Below, piece by piece: positions 33,367 through 44,464 of a DNA stretch of 64,000 nucleotides. Source of the DNA: Umbilicaria muhlenbergii (taxonomy: Eukaryota > Ascomycota > Lecanoromycetes > Umbilicariales > Umbilicariaceae); contig KK106982.1 in assembly GCA_000611775.1 (NCBI GenBank), forward strand, positions 6,806,285-6,870,284, in the 5' to 3' direction. The position numbers and the translations under genes are program-made. The notes beneath the pieces were generated by a model. The model had not been told where the DNA came from and made no database searches. It worked only from the letters and a program-made list of their open reading frames with translations. How positions within the stretch are numbered: the stretch's first letter is position 1; each line of letters begins with the position of its first letter.

Positions 33367-36300
33367 ATGGCCGCCTCAGTATCTCGGGATGGAGGGCTTG
33401 ATGTTCCTGTCAGCAGAGAGCCATCGTCCGGCGACGATGTCAAGAAGCCAGATGACGTCACTGCGGAAGCCCCCAAACGCGCCTCTCTACCAGTGCGGAT
33501 ACGGGACAAGTTGGGGTTGGATTTTGGGACGGTGTGCATGATGTTCAAGTCAGTACGACTCGGGCGGTATCAAAGCTTGGTACTAATGTTTTGCTAGGGG
33601 ATCACTCCCACCGACTATTGCAATAGCCATCTATCAAGCTACCTCTGTGGCAAATATCTTCTCGACCATTGGATATTTGATCGCCATCATGTCTATCCTT
33701 TCCTTTGCAATCATGCCTCGAGCGAAGTTCATACAGACTATGTTGTTCAACATCGTACAGTGATCCTTGAACACGGAGTTGGGGGAGAGATAGTTGACCG
33801 TATATAGATTGGCATATGTATAGGATCCGCCATCGCGCTCCTGGCTATGTACTGTAGCGTCCAGGCAAGAGCGCATACCACCCCCAAGCGTCCGCCTTCG
33901 TCGGGAGGACCCACACCAGGCGCTCAAGTCTCCGAATACAATTCTTCGTCATCCGCTGTCGCTGCCATCTGGCTCTTCTTCAACATCTATTTTGTTAATA
34001 CGTAAGCGGAATATGTATTCCGCGAAGGTTGCAACATGGCTAAACCTGAATGATAGCATGCGCGCATCTAGGCCTCAGCTCCAGTTTCCTGCTATATTAT
34101 ATTCCATTTTCACCAACGGTGGGCCAACATTGATATCGATGTGATGGCGCGCTTCAATGTTTACTGAACGGAGAACAGTTTCTTCTACGTATGCTCCTCA
34201 GTTCTCGACGATGGCACAAGCCATGGCTTTCAGTATGTCAAAAACCAAGCTGTTTGCCAATGACATGCTAACGGTAAGCAGCTAAACTGTTGTTGTCAGC
34301 TACGCTGACCGGTTTTGCCATTGCAACTGGTGTTTCTTTCTTTGTGTTTCCTGTGACCTCAAGGACAGTTGTTCTCAAACAAGGAACAGGCTGTATAAAA
34401 GCCATACAAGGAGCTCTAAAGCTCCAGGCGACCTATCTGCACAGCCTCGAGAACGCAGATATCTTCGGCTCGCCCATTCGGCCGGACGATGACACCGAGA
34501 GTGAAGCCATAACGCCCGATGAGGAGCCTAAGACAACAATAAGTCCAGAGAAACGCCAGGTAGTACCGGAGGCAGAGAAGTTGAAAGCATCAGTCAGAGC
34601 TCTAGGAGAATTGCATGGGAAAATACATGCAGATCTAGCATTCGCAAAGCGGGAAATAGCATACGGAAAATTGGATGCCGAAGATCTTGAGCAAATGCAC
34701 AAACTCCTACGTGGTATTCTGCTGCCATTGACTGGCATGGCGTCTGTGGTGGATATCCTTCAACGTATCTCGGACAAGCATAATCATATCATTTCCCAAA
34801 CCAACACTGGTGTCCAGGAAAAACAAAGAACGAATGGCTCTAAGGAGGCGGAGAAAGCACGGTGGAATGACATCATGAAGATTTTACATAGCCCTATCGA
34901 TGCTATGACCGAGGCTATGGAGGAAGGTTTGCAACACGTTCTGTACGCTCTCGAACTTGCGAAGCCGCCAAAGGGAGCAGAGAGCAATCGTAAGAAGAAC
35001 AAAGGCACTAACACGAGCGAAGATGTCGAGACTAAAGGGGATGCTGTCAAGCCCGGCGACAAGCTGTTCGCAGCCCATCTTGAGAAGAGAATTGAGGGGT
35101 TCTCCGAACAGCGGATCCTGACAATGAACAAATGGAGCAAAGAGAAGCTGGACGCTGGCAGGTCTCCAGATCGCTTCAGTCCCGTCTCGCAACCACAACG
35201 GGATCTCGACTCTCAAAACTGGACCGAACACGAGCGCAATCAGCGGCAACTGTACCTAGTCCTATATCTCGAATTCCTGCTCTGGTCAACCGGCCATGCC
35301 ATTCTCGACTTCGTTCGTTTCGCGAACTTGAAAGTTCAGAACGGCACCATGAGCAAGAAACACTTGGTCGTGCCGGGTATGAGACGGTTGCGGAAATGGG
35401 TCATGAACTCTTTCAAGCCGGAGGACAGTGGCACTGAGCACACACCTGACAGCTCTGAGGTCGGGTCGAACTATATCGCCGCGGGGGACTCGTTGCAGAT
35501 GCAGAAGGATCCGGAACATCTTCCGCCTACGAACGCTTGGCAACGGCTTGGGAATGCTATGAGGAGTGCGTCTCATATACTGGGGAGTCCGGAATCGGCG
35601 TTTGGGTTCCGTGTTGCTTGTGCTACGTTGAGTGTGGGGATTGTGGCCTATCTAAGGGATACGCAGCAGTTCTTCATCGAGCAGCGGCTTTTCTGGGCGA
35701 TGATTATGATTTCCATCGGTATGACTACGACGGCAGGGTCGGGGGTTTTCGGCTTCTTCGGCCGTATCGCCGGGACGATTATCGCCATGTGCACCTCTCT
35801 GGTTATATGGTATATTGTCGACGGTCAAACCGCCGGCGTGATAGTCATGCTATGGCTCTTCATGTTCTTCGAACTCTACTTTCTTATCAAATACCCCCGT
35901 TTCGCCATCATCGCCATGTTGTCAATGGTCACGCAAATTCTCATCGTCGGCTACGAACTCCAGGTCCGCAAGGTCGGGGAAAAGGTCGCCACATCGAATG
36001 GTCAGCCGTACTACCCTATCTACCTGCTTGCTCCGTACAGGCTAGCTTGTGTATCCGGCGGCATGGTTGTCGCGTTCATCTGGACCTTCTTTCCTTATCC
36101 GCTCACCGCCCGCTCCCAACTCCGAAAGGACTTGGGGGTGTCGCTCTATTTACTCGCGCAGTTTTACGGCTGCGTGCACCAGACGATCCGCATGCGTCTC
36201 GGCGGCGAAGAGGGCGACTCATCCGACAAGTCCAGTCCCGGGCGGCGCCTCCAAAAGGCGCGCGAAGGGCTCTTCACCAAAGAACTCATCCTGCTCGCCG

Positions 36301-36863
36301 GGTTGCGCCAACATTCCGCCTTCACGGTCTGGGAGCCGACGTTTGGTGGGAAATTCCCGAAACGGGAATACGACGCCATCATCCAGGGCGTGCAGAGTAT
36401 CCTCAACTATATGGCCCTGATCTCGTATTCGACCCATACCTTCTCCACCCGCGCGACTGACTCCCAGCAGAAGGGACCCTGGATCGAGGCGTTCAATCTG
36501 CTGATCCGGTCGCTGAATGTCTCGTCCCAGGAAATCACCTCTATGCTGTCGTTGTTGTCCGCGAGCGTCACGTCCGGAAACCCGCTGCCGCCGTATCTTA
36601 AGCCGCCCTCGGCGTTTAAACTCACGGCGCGGTTGGAAAAGCTCGATGCGGATATCTTGAGTATCGACCATGTGGCCGAGCCGGGGTATTCGGCGTTTGC
36701 GGTCATGCAGGTGGCCAGTAGTATGATTAGTGACGATTTGGAGCGGTTGCTGGAGAATGTCAAGGCGCTTGTGGGGGAGGTGGATTTTTCGTTTCGCGTC
36801 GTAGAGGGGTCGCCGGCTTCGTCGACGGAGGGGCTGGAGGGGGAGAAGGGGAAGAGGGATTAG
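33367..36863 (+). CDS. Large membrane transporter, 6TM-N/DUF2421 type (FUSC-like)
   Basis: Predicted multi-pass membrane protein of the fungal 'putative ER transporter 6TM N-terminal' plus DUF2421 family, distantly like bacterial aromatic-acid/fusaric-acid exporters; substrate unknown. Six exons: 33367-33548, 33598-33754, 33808-34001, 34057-34118, 34179-34232, 34282-36863; 3231 nt, 1076 aa. The introns are 49-60 nt. The N-terminal half has about six membrane segments, for example PTIAIAIYQATSVANIFST and LLSATLTGFAIATGVSFFVF. A ~300-residue hydrophilic helical region follows. The second half carries another cluster of membrane segments, including FRVACATLSVGIVAYLR and FFGRIAGTIIAMCTSLVIW, then the DUF2421 tail. 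The short exons 4 and 5 (62 and 54 nt) are set by frame and homology of the surrounding segments. Confidence 0.85.
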
Positions 36864-37240
36864 GGCGGGAGGGAGAGGCGGGGTTTTTGGACTGGATGTA
36901 CGGGATTGGGGGAGATGCGGGGGGTGGGGACTTGTCGTGTTGGTTGGGATGCGGGCTTGGGGGATCTGGAGAGGGGTGGTATATGGATGTGGAAATCTGT
37001 ACACCACTTGGCAGATAATTCTCGGTTGTAGGTGTTGGGTCTTTGTGTTCGTGCCAATGTCATTGACGCCTAAAGGCAGTAATCCAAGACCAGCTTGGTT
37101 AGGGCGAGGTTAGAACATTCGATGCTAGGTTGGGCGCAGAATCACCAATGGATGCCATCTTTCGTCCATTTCGAGCTTAGCGCTCTTGCACCACGACACG
37201 ACTCGAATCGTCGCGTCCATCATCAAGTACTCTACCGACA
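36864..37240. other. Intergenic, transporter 3' side to DUF7053 gene
   Basis: 377 bp, G-rich at its left end, then AT-richer. Nothing recognised. Confidence 0.5.
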
Positions 37241-37852
37241 ATGGCGTCCTGTATGTACAAATTACCCTTACCCTGTCCTCATAGCAAGCTGACTCAACTG
37301 ACTTCCTGTTCTGAAGACATCAGGACAACAGCCAAGATTACTACCACAACAAGCCTGCCTCATACCATCACTGCCACCCGCATCCTAGCTGCACTTCACG
37401 ACCATTCGCTGATGATAGAGCTCAACCCTCTTGTGAAATCCTACCACTCGCTCAATCCTACGTCCTCTCAAGAGATTGACGATCCCTCAAGCATATATAG
37501 TATCACCGACCGCTTGTGCTATTTGCCCTTCCATCTCTGGGACTCCGAGATCACCTATACGGCCGCTTTTCGGGATACTGAGGTAGGGCTTATCACAGAA
37601 ATCTCTGCACCTCTAGGTGTGGAAACAACCAGCGAATGGCAACTGCTGTTGCCGAATGAGCAGCGTTCTGACTCTCTCATTCAAAGCGCAATGGGGAATG
37701 GAAAAGGGGAAGAGAAGGAGTGGAGCTTACAAGAGATGGCCACGGTGTCGTGCAGTATGTTCCTGATGCCGTTTGTGAAAGCTCAACTCGAGCAGAGTCA
37801 TGGAGAGTTACATCAGCGGTTCCGTGAGCGGCTGGAGGGAATACCAGTCTAG
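37241..37852 (+). CDS. DUF7053-type protein
   Basis: Small fungal protein of unknown function. The motif order (HTITATRILAALHDHSLMIE, LNPLVKSYHSLNP, YSITDRLCYLPFHLWDSEIT, then a Trp-rich C-terminal block) fits the DUF7053 group, whose fold is thought to be START/SRPBCC-like. Exons 37241-37250 and 37317-37852 give 546 nt, 181 aa, starting MASYIRTTAK. The 66-nt intron (GTATGT..CTGAAG, branch CTGAC) is a multiple of three and has no stop, so an unspliced mRNA would encode a 203-aa form. I prefer the spliced model because the splice signals are good. The family call is moderate. Confidence 0.65.
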   Translation: MASCMYKLPLPCPHSKLTQLTSCSEDIRTTAKITTTTSLPHTITATRILAALHDHSLMIELNPLVKSYHSLNPTSSQEIDDPSSIYSITDRLCYLPFHLWDSEITYTAAFRDTEVGLITEISAPLGVETTSEWQLLLPNEQRSDSLIQSAMGNGKGEEKEWSLQEMATVSCSMFLMPFVKAQLEQSHGELHQRFRERLEGIPV

Positions 37853-38172
37853 GAACGGTACGAGGGGCAACCGGTTGCCGTTGGCGTATGGAAACTCAGC
37901 ACCAGTATAGCCCTTACTCCGGAATCTGCAGCAGCTCTCGCGATGGTTCAGGGATAGCTTTCGAGCATCGAGGGTTTCGGTGGGAATCATTTAGGATGAG
38001 CAAGTGGCTTTCCCTGCAGCAAGCAGGTTTCCCTGCAGCCAGCGGCAACGAACCTTAATGTCTTCAAACGGTTCAAATTCCTCAATGACGGCTCGACATG
38101 ATATACTCGGCTTCAAGAGTCAACAGAGAATGCCGAATACGTCAAGGCTCAATACATGCCGGCACGATGTAT
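37853..38172. other. Intergenic between convergent genes
   Basis: 320 bp, no gene. A short duplicated TTTCCCTGCAG motif occurs near 38008 and 38029. Confidence 0.5.
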
Positions 38173-38829
38173 TTACCAACCAGGCATCCTTGGTCGAAAG
38201 GTCGCATTGGCCACTTGGTTCGGACCATCGTATATGAAGAATTTGACGAAACTGGGACTATAACCTTGCTCTTTCTGACCACGCATATAATCCGACAGAG
38301 CGGCAATACCGGCCCCAAAAACACCCCAGGTTTGCTGGTGATTATTAGCGTTCTGCGAGACCACTACCAAACCGGGACTCTGATATTGGATCAGGCCGCC
38401 AGGAATGATTCCATCGCCTGTTGTCCTAATTTGATCCTTGATTACGGCTCCGACGGCATCAAGGAAATCGTCGACCCCGTTCCACGACTGGTCATGGATG
38501 TCGCCGACGTAGTCGACGCTTATGTATGTTCTACTGCCGGAGTCACACCAAACCACAGGAGTCGTATCTCGGCCACGGGGATCCAGCTTTGGACTTTCCG
38601 ATAGCAGACCACGGTGCTGAAGGAGGCTGAAGAAGATAACGCCTATCAGCTATACTTTTCTCAGACCACCCAAATGGAGGACTTACGTTCCTGCGACAGT
38701 AGACGGGGCATTATAGCAATGCCGACTTCGTGCAGCCAATAGAGGAGGATTGCCTGTTATGATCGGTATGGTCCAGGCAAGGGCGATGAATTGAGCCAAC
38801 GCCGTGATGATAGTTTTGAAGGTTCTCAT
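38173..38829 (-). CDS. Small secreted protein, NNHQ family, paralogue A
   Basis: Unrecognised small secreted protein. Exons 38829-38687 and 38626-38173 (60-nt intron); 597 nt, 198 aa. It begins with a signal-peptide-like stretch, MRTFKTIITALAQFIALAW, followed by NAPSTVAGT at the exon end. The mature part carries WNGVDDFLDAVGAVIKDQIR, GDGIIPGGLIQYQSPGL and the hallmark NANNHQQTWGVFGAGIAALS, ending near FFIYDGPNQVANATF. The same blocks, and an intron at the same site and phase, occur in the gene at 39370-40004. This makes it the first of three neighbouring paralogues. No enzyme family was recognised. Confidence 0.75.
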
Positions 38830-39369
38830 CTTGATTTGGGGTTTCTTATGGACTTCTTCTGTTTATCACTGTTGCTGCGAGATGAAATGCAATATCGACA
38901 CGGGCGCACAACATTTAAGACGTTGGTTTAAGATGTCTGGTCTTTAAATCAAGGCATATATGCCTCGTTCAAGGCCGTTGCTGTTGCCTTTCACTGTTGC
39001 CTATTGTCTACTACGTGTTGCTTGCCGGACCCTAATATACTAGACAACGCGAATAATTACTGTTCCACCATCTCGGCACGCCCAAAGCGCACGCGTAAAT
39101 CGCACCACTCAAGCTCATTCGGGAAACGAGGAAGTCCAGAAGTTTCAGCCCTTCTGTTTCAGCTTTGCGGGCTGTACGGGCTTGTCTATACGCGACCGGC
39201 TCATAGTACTTTATTGTGCGAATAGGCCCGTCGAGAGTTCCGAGGATATAAAGTCATGGTCAATCAGTGGTCTTGTACCATCTGAGCCGTCTTGTCTTAC
39301 GCTAGCATTGGCATCAACGTCGCGTTTAGCTTTCATTTCAGCCCTCGTTTGTCAGAGATCACAGGCATT
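38830..39369. other. Divergent promoter between paralogues A and B
   Basis: 540 bp between two divergent start codons of related secreted proteins. AT-rich. No gene. It could co-regulate both. Confidence 0.5.
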
Positions 39370-40004
39370 ATGCAAGTCTTCATTCCGTCAATGGTGTTAG
39401 TCCTTGCAATTTGGTTTCAATTTGCTGCGCCAAGCTTGATGACACCTGTCAGCACCAAGGCAGATCCTACGTTATTTCCCCGAAGTCACTTCTGTGCTAA
39501 TGCTCCCCATACTGTAGCTGGGAGGTAAGTGCATGGACCCCCACTCCTCCATATCTAAGTCAATGACTGAGCTTATATCGATCTAGCACCTTTCATCTCC
39601 GCTCTCGCACACCTTGCATTCCCCCTTCTCACGGTCCTGCATCCCGCCGTGACAGCCAAAGTGTGCTCTGGGGCGCGCCTAACAGTCAGACATACGTTAT
39701 TATCAAAATGACAGCTACCGTCTCAGGTGTTCCTTACATTCTGAATGAGGCCATCCGCGAGACGGGGAACTTCATTGGTACACGCGGCGACGGCTTGGCT
39801 GGCGAGAGTGGTTTGTACAGCGTTCCAGGGCTAAACGAACTCTGGCATGCCTGGAATGCCGACAATCACCAAATGACTTGGGGCGTGTTGCGGGCAGCTT
39901 GCTTGGCCTTGTTTGACTACATGTGGCGAAACGACGACTTCGGGTCCGCACGGTTTCAAATCTACGACGGCAATCACCATGTCGGCGAGGGCATGATCGC
40001 TTAG
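39370..40004 (+). CDS. Small secreted protein, NNHQ family, paralogue B
   Basis: Unrecognised secreted protein related to paralogue A. Exons 39370-39524 and 39587-40004 (62-nt intron); 573 nt, 190 aa. The start at 39370 gives a clean signal peptide (MQVFIPSMVLVLAIWFQFAA); an ATG 78 bp upstream is in frame but would bury it. Exon 1 ends NAPHTVAGS, matching NAPSTVAGT of A, with the intron in the same phase. The core is GDGLAGESGLYSVPGL, then NADNHQMTWGVLRAACLALF and DYMWRNDDFG, ending RFQIYDGNHHVGEGMIA. Sequence identity to A is modest outside these blocks. Confidence 0.75.
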
Positions 40005-40173
40005 TAATCGAGCAGAAAACAAAGGACAGGGATGCTGACCCGGATCCTTGTCATGACACGCTCTATGCGATTGGCGACTGTGCCGGTGAAGTCCATAGTA
40101 CTTGAACACGGCACTCGAATCCTTCCGAACTCTATCCCGCGGCTTCCTTGGAAAATCTCCTTCCCAGCCTAGC

Positions 40174-40835
40174 ATGCGACTCCCGGCCCTCACGGTCGTC
40201 GTCGCAGCCTTGGCTTTCACCGGCTCCGCAACTCCATCCTCCACCATCTCCTCCCCATCCATCCAGACTCGGCCCTCCGCCGACACCTCGCCAATCGTAC
40301 CCACAACGTAAGTAACCCTCCCGCCCCCGGCCTTCCCCGCCCTGGCGCTCCCCCACCCGCCTCGTCCCGCACCCCCCACTTCCAACTAACCCNGGCACCC
40401 ACCCCGGCCAAACCGTCTGGGCCGCCCCCCAACTCCCGCACCTGCGTCAGCATCTCCGTCATCCGACGCATCGCCGGCCCCGCCATGCCGGCCCTCCTGC
40501 GCGCCGCCCTCGCCTTCATCACGACGCACATCCGCGACGGCGACGGCGTCATCGACGGCGGATACTGGCAGTCGCCGCCCGTGGACGGGCTGGCCCTCAC
40601 CGCCATGAATGCCGATAACCACCAGACGACGTGGTGGGTGCTTGGCGCGGCGGTCGGGGCGCTGATGGATTGGATTGATAAGGGCGCGTTGACGAAGGAG
40701 GGGGTGAGCGGAGGGGGGGGAGGGGAGGGGGGGAGGATGACCCGGGCGGACGGGTGGATTGATTTTGTTCGGGCGGATAGTGTTTGGGAGGATGTTTTCG
40801 GGGGGTTGGTGACGGCGTTGGTGGAATTTCGGTGA
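40174..40835 (+). CDS. Small secreted protein, NNHQ family, diverged paralogue C
   Basis: Third, most diverged member. Exon 1 40174-40307 starts with a signal peptide, MRLPALTVVVAALAFTGSA. I place exon 2 at 40451-40835, giving 519 nt, 172 aa. The 143-nt intron is GC-rich and holds the only ambiguous base of the area (40393); an acceptor there would break the frame. Exon 2 has RDGDGVIDGGYWQSPPVDGL and NADNHQTTWWVLGAAVGALM, clearly matching A and B. A Gly-rich insert and a C-terminal WIDFVRADSVWEDVFGG block follow, which may match the A/B ending. Much more GC-rich than B, 170 bp away. The end of the gene is less certain than its core. Confidence 0.55.
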
Positions 40836-41629
40836 GTTTTTTTTTCTTTTTTGTGGCCGGACGGACTGCCCGCGGTTACGTGATATGGATAGATGAGTCA
40901 TGCGGACTAGATAGAGGGGACTGAGGGAACTGTTTTTCATTCAACGCTTTGCGCCCGATCGGACCGATGGGCTTGTTGCCCTGCTATATTCCTCATAGTA
41001 AAGTCTTACTCAGGTGTTGGTTGAACTTGACAACCTAGTCCGCTTTGGGCTGAGTGCACGTGATGTTGCACTTTCATCGTTGGACGTCTGTCGGGTGATC
41101 AGAGGTGATCGGTGGTGATCGGTGGTGATCAGTGATGATCACTCGACCGCATTGCTGGGGTTGCGCAACGCTAAGGTACCGCTCTCTTGGCGCCTTGTCG
41201 ATGATTCCGATTGGTATGGTGGACGGCTCATTTGTGGGTGGGGTTAACGAATGAATTAATGGGTCCTTGTTTGACCGGTAGATGTATCCATGTCAGACAT
41301 TTGTGCCCTTCTCATCGAAGGTACATGCAGATCTGCTTTGATACACCAACGCAGCAATCCTTTTCAATATACTGCAGTAGCAAGGGGTAAGTAAATTCAG
41401 GCTGAAACGTATAACTAACAGCTACTTTATGTAGAACACCATAAGAACGAATAAGAAATCAGAAATCTCATAGATTCAGGGCATTCTATTTACCCACAAA
41501 CCTCAAATCTCGGGGTTCTCTACTCATATGACTCGGTCACCGAGCGCATATAACGCGGATACAAATCATATAACTATCGTACGACCAAGACGGACGAGCG
41601 ATAATCCGCTTCCAACAAAGGCCAACCCG
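40836..41629. other. Intergenic between paralogue C and FRE (convergent)
   Basis: About 800 bp where the two genes end toward each other. No gene; contains the GATC-phased repeat listed separately. Confidence 0.5.
41091..41140. repeat. Five 10-bp units, each ending in GATC
   Basis: Five consecutive 10-bp units, most of the form GGTGGTGATC, so GATC recurs at exactly one helical turn (ends 41100, 41110, 41120, 41130, 41140). Confidence 0.8.
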
Positions 41630-43689
41630 TCACCAGCCAAAAGTCTCCGTGTGCAAGAACACCTCTCTCAACTCCCCCCGTAGCACACGTCTCTGCATCG
41701 CCGCCACTGCATTCGACGTATCGATCTTCAGGCTCTCCGGTCCACAACCTAAAAGTGTCAAGGGTCAGTTGGGCGTGCGCAGACGACGTCAGTGCGAAGG
41801 AGAAACTTACACAGCACGGCCGTTCGGGGCGCGGTGATCAGAGTGGGGAGAAGAGTCGTGAGCTTGGGTCTGCTGTATTGGATGGATTCGCTCAATGGTG
41901 AGGTTGGTTCCACGGTGGTGCTCGTCAACTTTTCATCATTGCTGGCATGAACAGGCGGATTCGCTACGGGGGTAGCAGTCGCCAGGGATTGGTCGCCGCT
42001 GCCACTGTTGGGCGTCTCTCGGGTGACGTAGAGGTCCAGGACGAGGGAGCCCGGGACACTGCCGGCCTGGGCGCAAGAGAGCTCGTCGGCCATCCATTGC
42101 AGATTCGCTTGATGCTTCACCACCCATATAAGTCGGATGTGTCGTGTGACAACTGGGCACTGCTGGTCTTTCATCTTCTTTGAGAGGTGCAACAGCCAGG
42201 GGACGGAGGATGTGATGCCGCCGCCTCCGGCCACCAAAATCACACTGTCGTAGGCATTTTGAAGCGCCCTGGGCAAACCGCCGTATGGCCCGTCCACAAT
42301 GACTCCCGGCACGATGTCGGTGTGCGAGTCGATGCAATCGAGCAGTTTTCTCGTAAACCCGAGGTGCTTTTTGATCATAAAGCTCATCATGTTCTGATCT
42401 ACATCTTTGATGCCACCAATACCTGAGCGGTACGGGATCGACGCGATAGTGAATGGATGATTGTCAAGCGGGGCTATAGCAGGAAAGCGTAAGAAGCAGT
42501 GCTGGCCAGGCTGCCAAGTGTAATGAGCTGGCACCAGAACGTCGAGTTTCATCATGTCCGCTGGAAGACGATGAATGGCGGAGGGAAAGGTCTGAAACCA
42601 GTTGCCTGTAGCTGAGAAGGCGCTGGTCTTGTAGAAGATACGTCCAAAGACACTGAAGAGGTAAACGGCCAATGTTGCCCAAAGATAGGTCCACTGCGAC
42701 GCATTAGTGACTTCTATCGGGCACGGCAACCAGGAGAAATGATCTTACGGAGTGAAGATTATCGTTGGTATGCCAAAGCATCAATCCGAAGTACACAATG
42801 GCTGCAAGTATATGTGAGTAGGCGAAAAGCTCGTACACGCGGTGACGAATGTAGGGAATTGATAAGGCCACTAAGAAGAACAGCATGGCCAGAGGTGGGA
42901 CGCCGTTGTACTATCATTGTCAGATATGCTGTCATGAGCGAAGATACACGCAATACTCTCACCAATTCACTGGTGATGCCGCCAGTATAAAAGTCCTTGG
43001 TAAGCTGCTGAAGACCCCCATCTTTGAGCGGCGCCACGAAGAATGGGACTGTGTGAGCGACGGCCAAGGCAAAGCATATCCAAGCGAGATAGCGGTGCAT
43101 GGTGTTGAGCTTCTCGTGCCCAATGCCGGTCAAAAGGGTCACGACATTGAACTTGCCCGCCAAAGCCACAACGATAGGCGTCAACGCCAAGGACATCATT
43201 CCTGAACGAATTGCTAGCGGAGGCGATCCGTAGCCATCGCGTTCGCGGTAATAGGGACGCGCGGTAATAGGGACGGACGGCAAACATAGCATTTACCGCT
43301 AAGATGGCGGTGCCGAGTATCACGAGGATTGATCCCCACGAGGGCAGACCTAGCACATCCGCGATCCGTCCAGAGAAGCGTTGGTACGAGACAGACCGAA
43401 GAAGAGCGGTGATCGCTTCCAGGTTCGACCGCTTCGTGGGCGAATTGCTTGCGAACCGAGGGGTCCGCTCCATCCACCAATGGTAGGCATAGACGGTCAT
43501 GAAGAGGAAGATGAGGGCGAGATAGTACCAGGTCGTCCAGCGAGCATACTCAGCTTGGAGCTTCCAGGATACCGCAGCTTGCGAGGCGTTCTCGCCGGCA
43601 TAGAAGGCATTGCAGGCCTCACTATTACACCTTGGATCGGATAGTGGAAGATTCGCAAGGGCCGGATCTGGAGTCATCATCATGTCCAT
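41630..43689 (-). CDS. Ferric/cupric reductase (FRE family), frame broken by 16-bp duplication
   Basis: Plasma-membrane metalloreductase (two-heme ferric reductase domain plus FAD/NADPH domains) that reduces Fe(III)/Cu(II) for uptake. Exons 43689-42963, 42910-42749, 42693-41811 and 41748-41630. Motifs: PYYRERDGYGSPPLAIR, HRYLAW and HILAAIVYFG (heme-binding membrane helices), HPFTIASIP (FAD), GPYGG and VAGGGGITSSVPWL (NADPH), and the family ending HTETFGW. Without the duplication at 43244-43275 the exons sum to 1875 nt (624 aa) in one frame. With it the frame shifts after PYYR. No splice choice I can see removes it. Either a decayed gene or an assembly error. An upstream in-frame ATG (43770) adds 27 residues; I prefer MDMMMTPDP. 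Divergent from CTR. Confidence 0.85.
43244..43275. repeat. Perfect 16-bp tandem duplication in FRE
   Basis: Two identical 16-bp units (43244-43259 and 43260-43275) inside FRE exon 1. Sixteen is not a multiple of three, so the reading frame changes between the PYYR and ERDGYGSPPLA parts of a conserved motif. Confidence 0.95.
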
Positions 43690-44464
43690 CTTGATTGTGG
43701 TCTTCGAGAAGAGCTGCCTGGCTGATAATAGAAAACGACGCTGAGGGAGGATAGACCGAACGGGGAACAAGTGATGATCTTCGGGGGGGCCTTTCTGTTC
43801 ACCTCAATGGGCATGTTCCCCATTTTGAACCCTCTTCTGGAGTGTCTCCGCCAACAGTATGCTTGGCGCTGTGAAAGATCATAGACTCGGCTCGCCCACA
43901 TCTTCATCGCTGTCGTCAGACTAGAGATAGATGAGGAGAATAGTCGCCTATCGAGCGCAAAAGAGCGCATTGCCAAGGCCATCGGGATGCATAGATTCAT
44001 TCCGTGCCTTCGAGCCCTGGTCAAAATCTTTGGGACGTGGGGGATCCGCCCAGCCCCGTGTAGATTCATGTGCACGAGTGTGCGGAATACGATTGTGTTT
44101 GAAAGGTCTAGATGATAAAGTAGCAGGAGAAGGACGGTCGAAAAGCAGTCTGGCTTGTGAAATAGCTCAAACCACCTCATCAGTATGCCCGAACTGTCAT
44201 CCGATTGGATGAACGAAGAAGCGAGCAGCAGCGAGCTGTTCGTGAGAGCCCCGATTCGGCTCATGGCTGACTCTTTCTGTACTATGGTAGTGAATGATAT
44301 GACAACTCGAATAATATATCAATGCTTCGCTCCATGGTTCTCCGTGCTTCTCCGTGGTCTTTCAATATTTCTTGAGAGAAAAAAGTACCACCCTGTGCTG
44401 TATCATCCCATTTTCAATTCTCCATCACGTCTTTTCCTCACCAGTCATCAAAAGCTGGATCAAT
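43690..44464. promoter_or_regulatory. Divergent FRE-CTR intergenic region
   Basis: 775 bp separating the start codons of a metalloreductase and a copper transporter. No gene lies within it. A shared, metal-responsive promoter is plausible from the pairing but not shown by the sequence. Confidence 0.5.
43953..43969. promoter_or_regulatory. Paired GAGCGCA motif in FRE-CTR promoter
   Basis: GAGCGCA occurs twice with a 10-bp period (43953 and 43963). On the other strand the region reads TGCGCTC and TTTTGCGCTC, which resembles the Mac1-type copper element TTTGC(T/G)C. Only a candidate; no other copies were confirmed. Confidence 0.25.

Noticed and set aside
35537-36460. 307-residue plus-strand frame
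   Set aside because: Shadow of the DUF2421-type transporter, whose frame carries the membrane segments; this one has no family features.
36219-37007. 262-residue minus-strand frame
   Set aside because: Antisense to the transporter's C-terminal coding region, Arg/Pro-rich, no motif.
43690-43770. Upstream ATG of FRE adding MFPVRSIL...
   Set aside because: The family usually starts near MDM.MTPDP; the added stretch is not a convincing signal peptide. Kept as an alternative in the gene entry.
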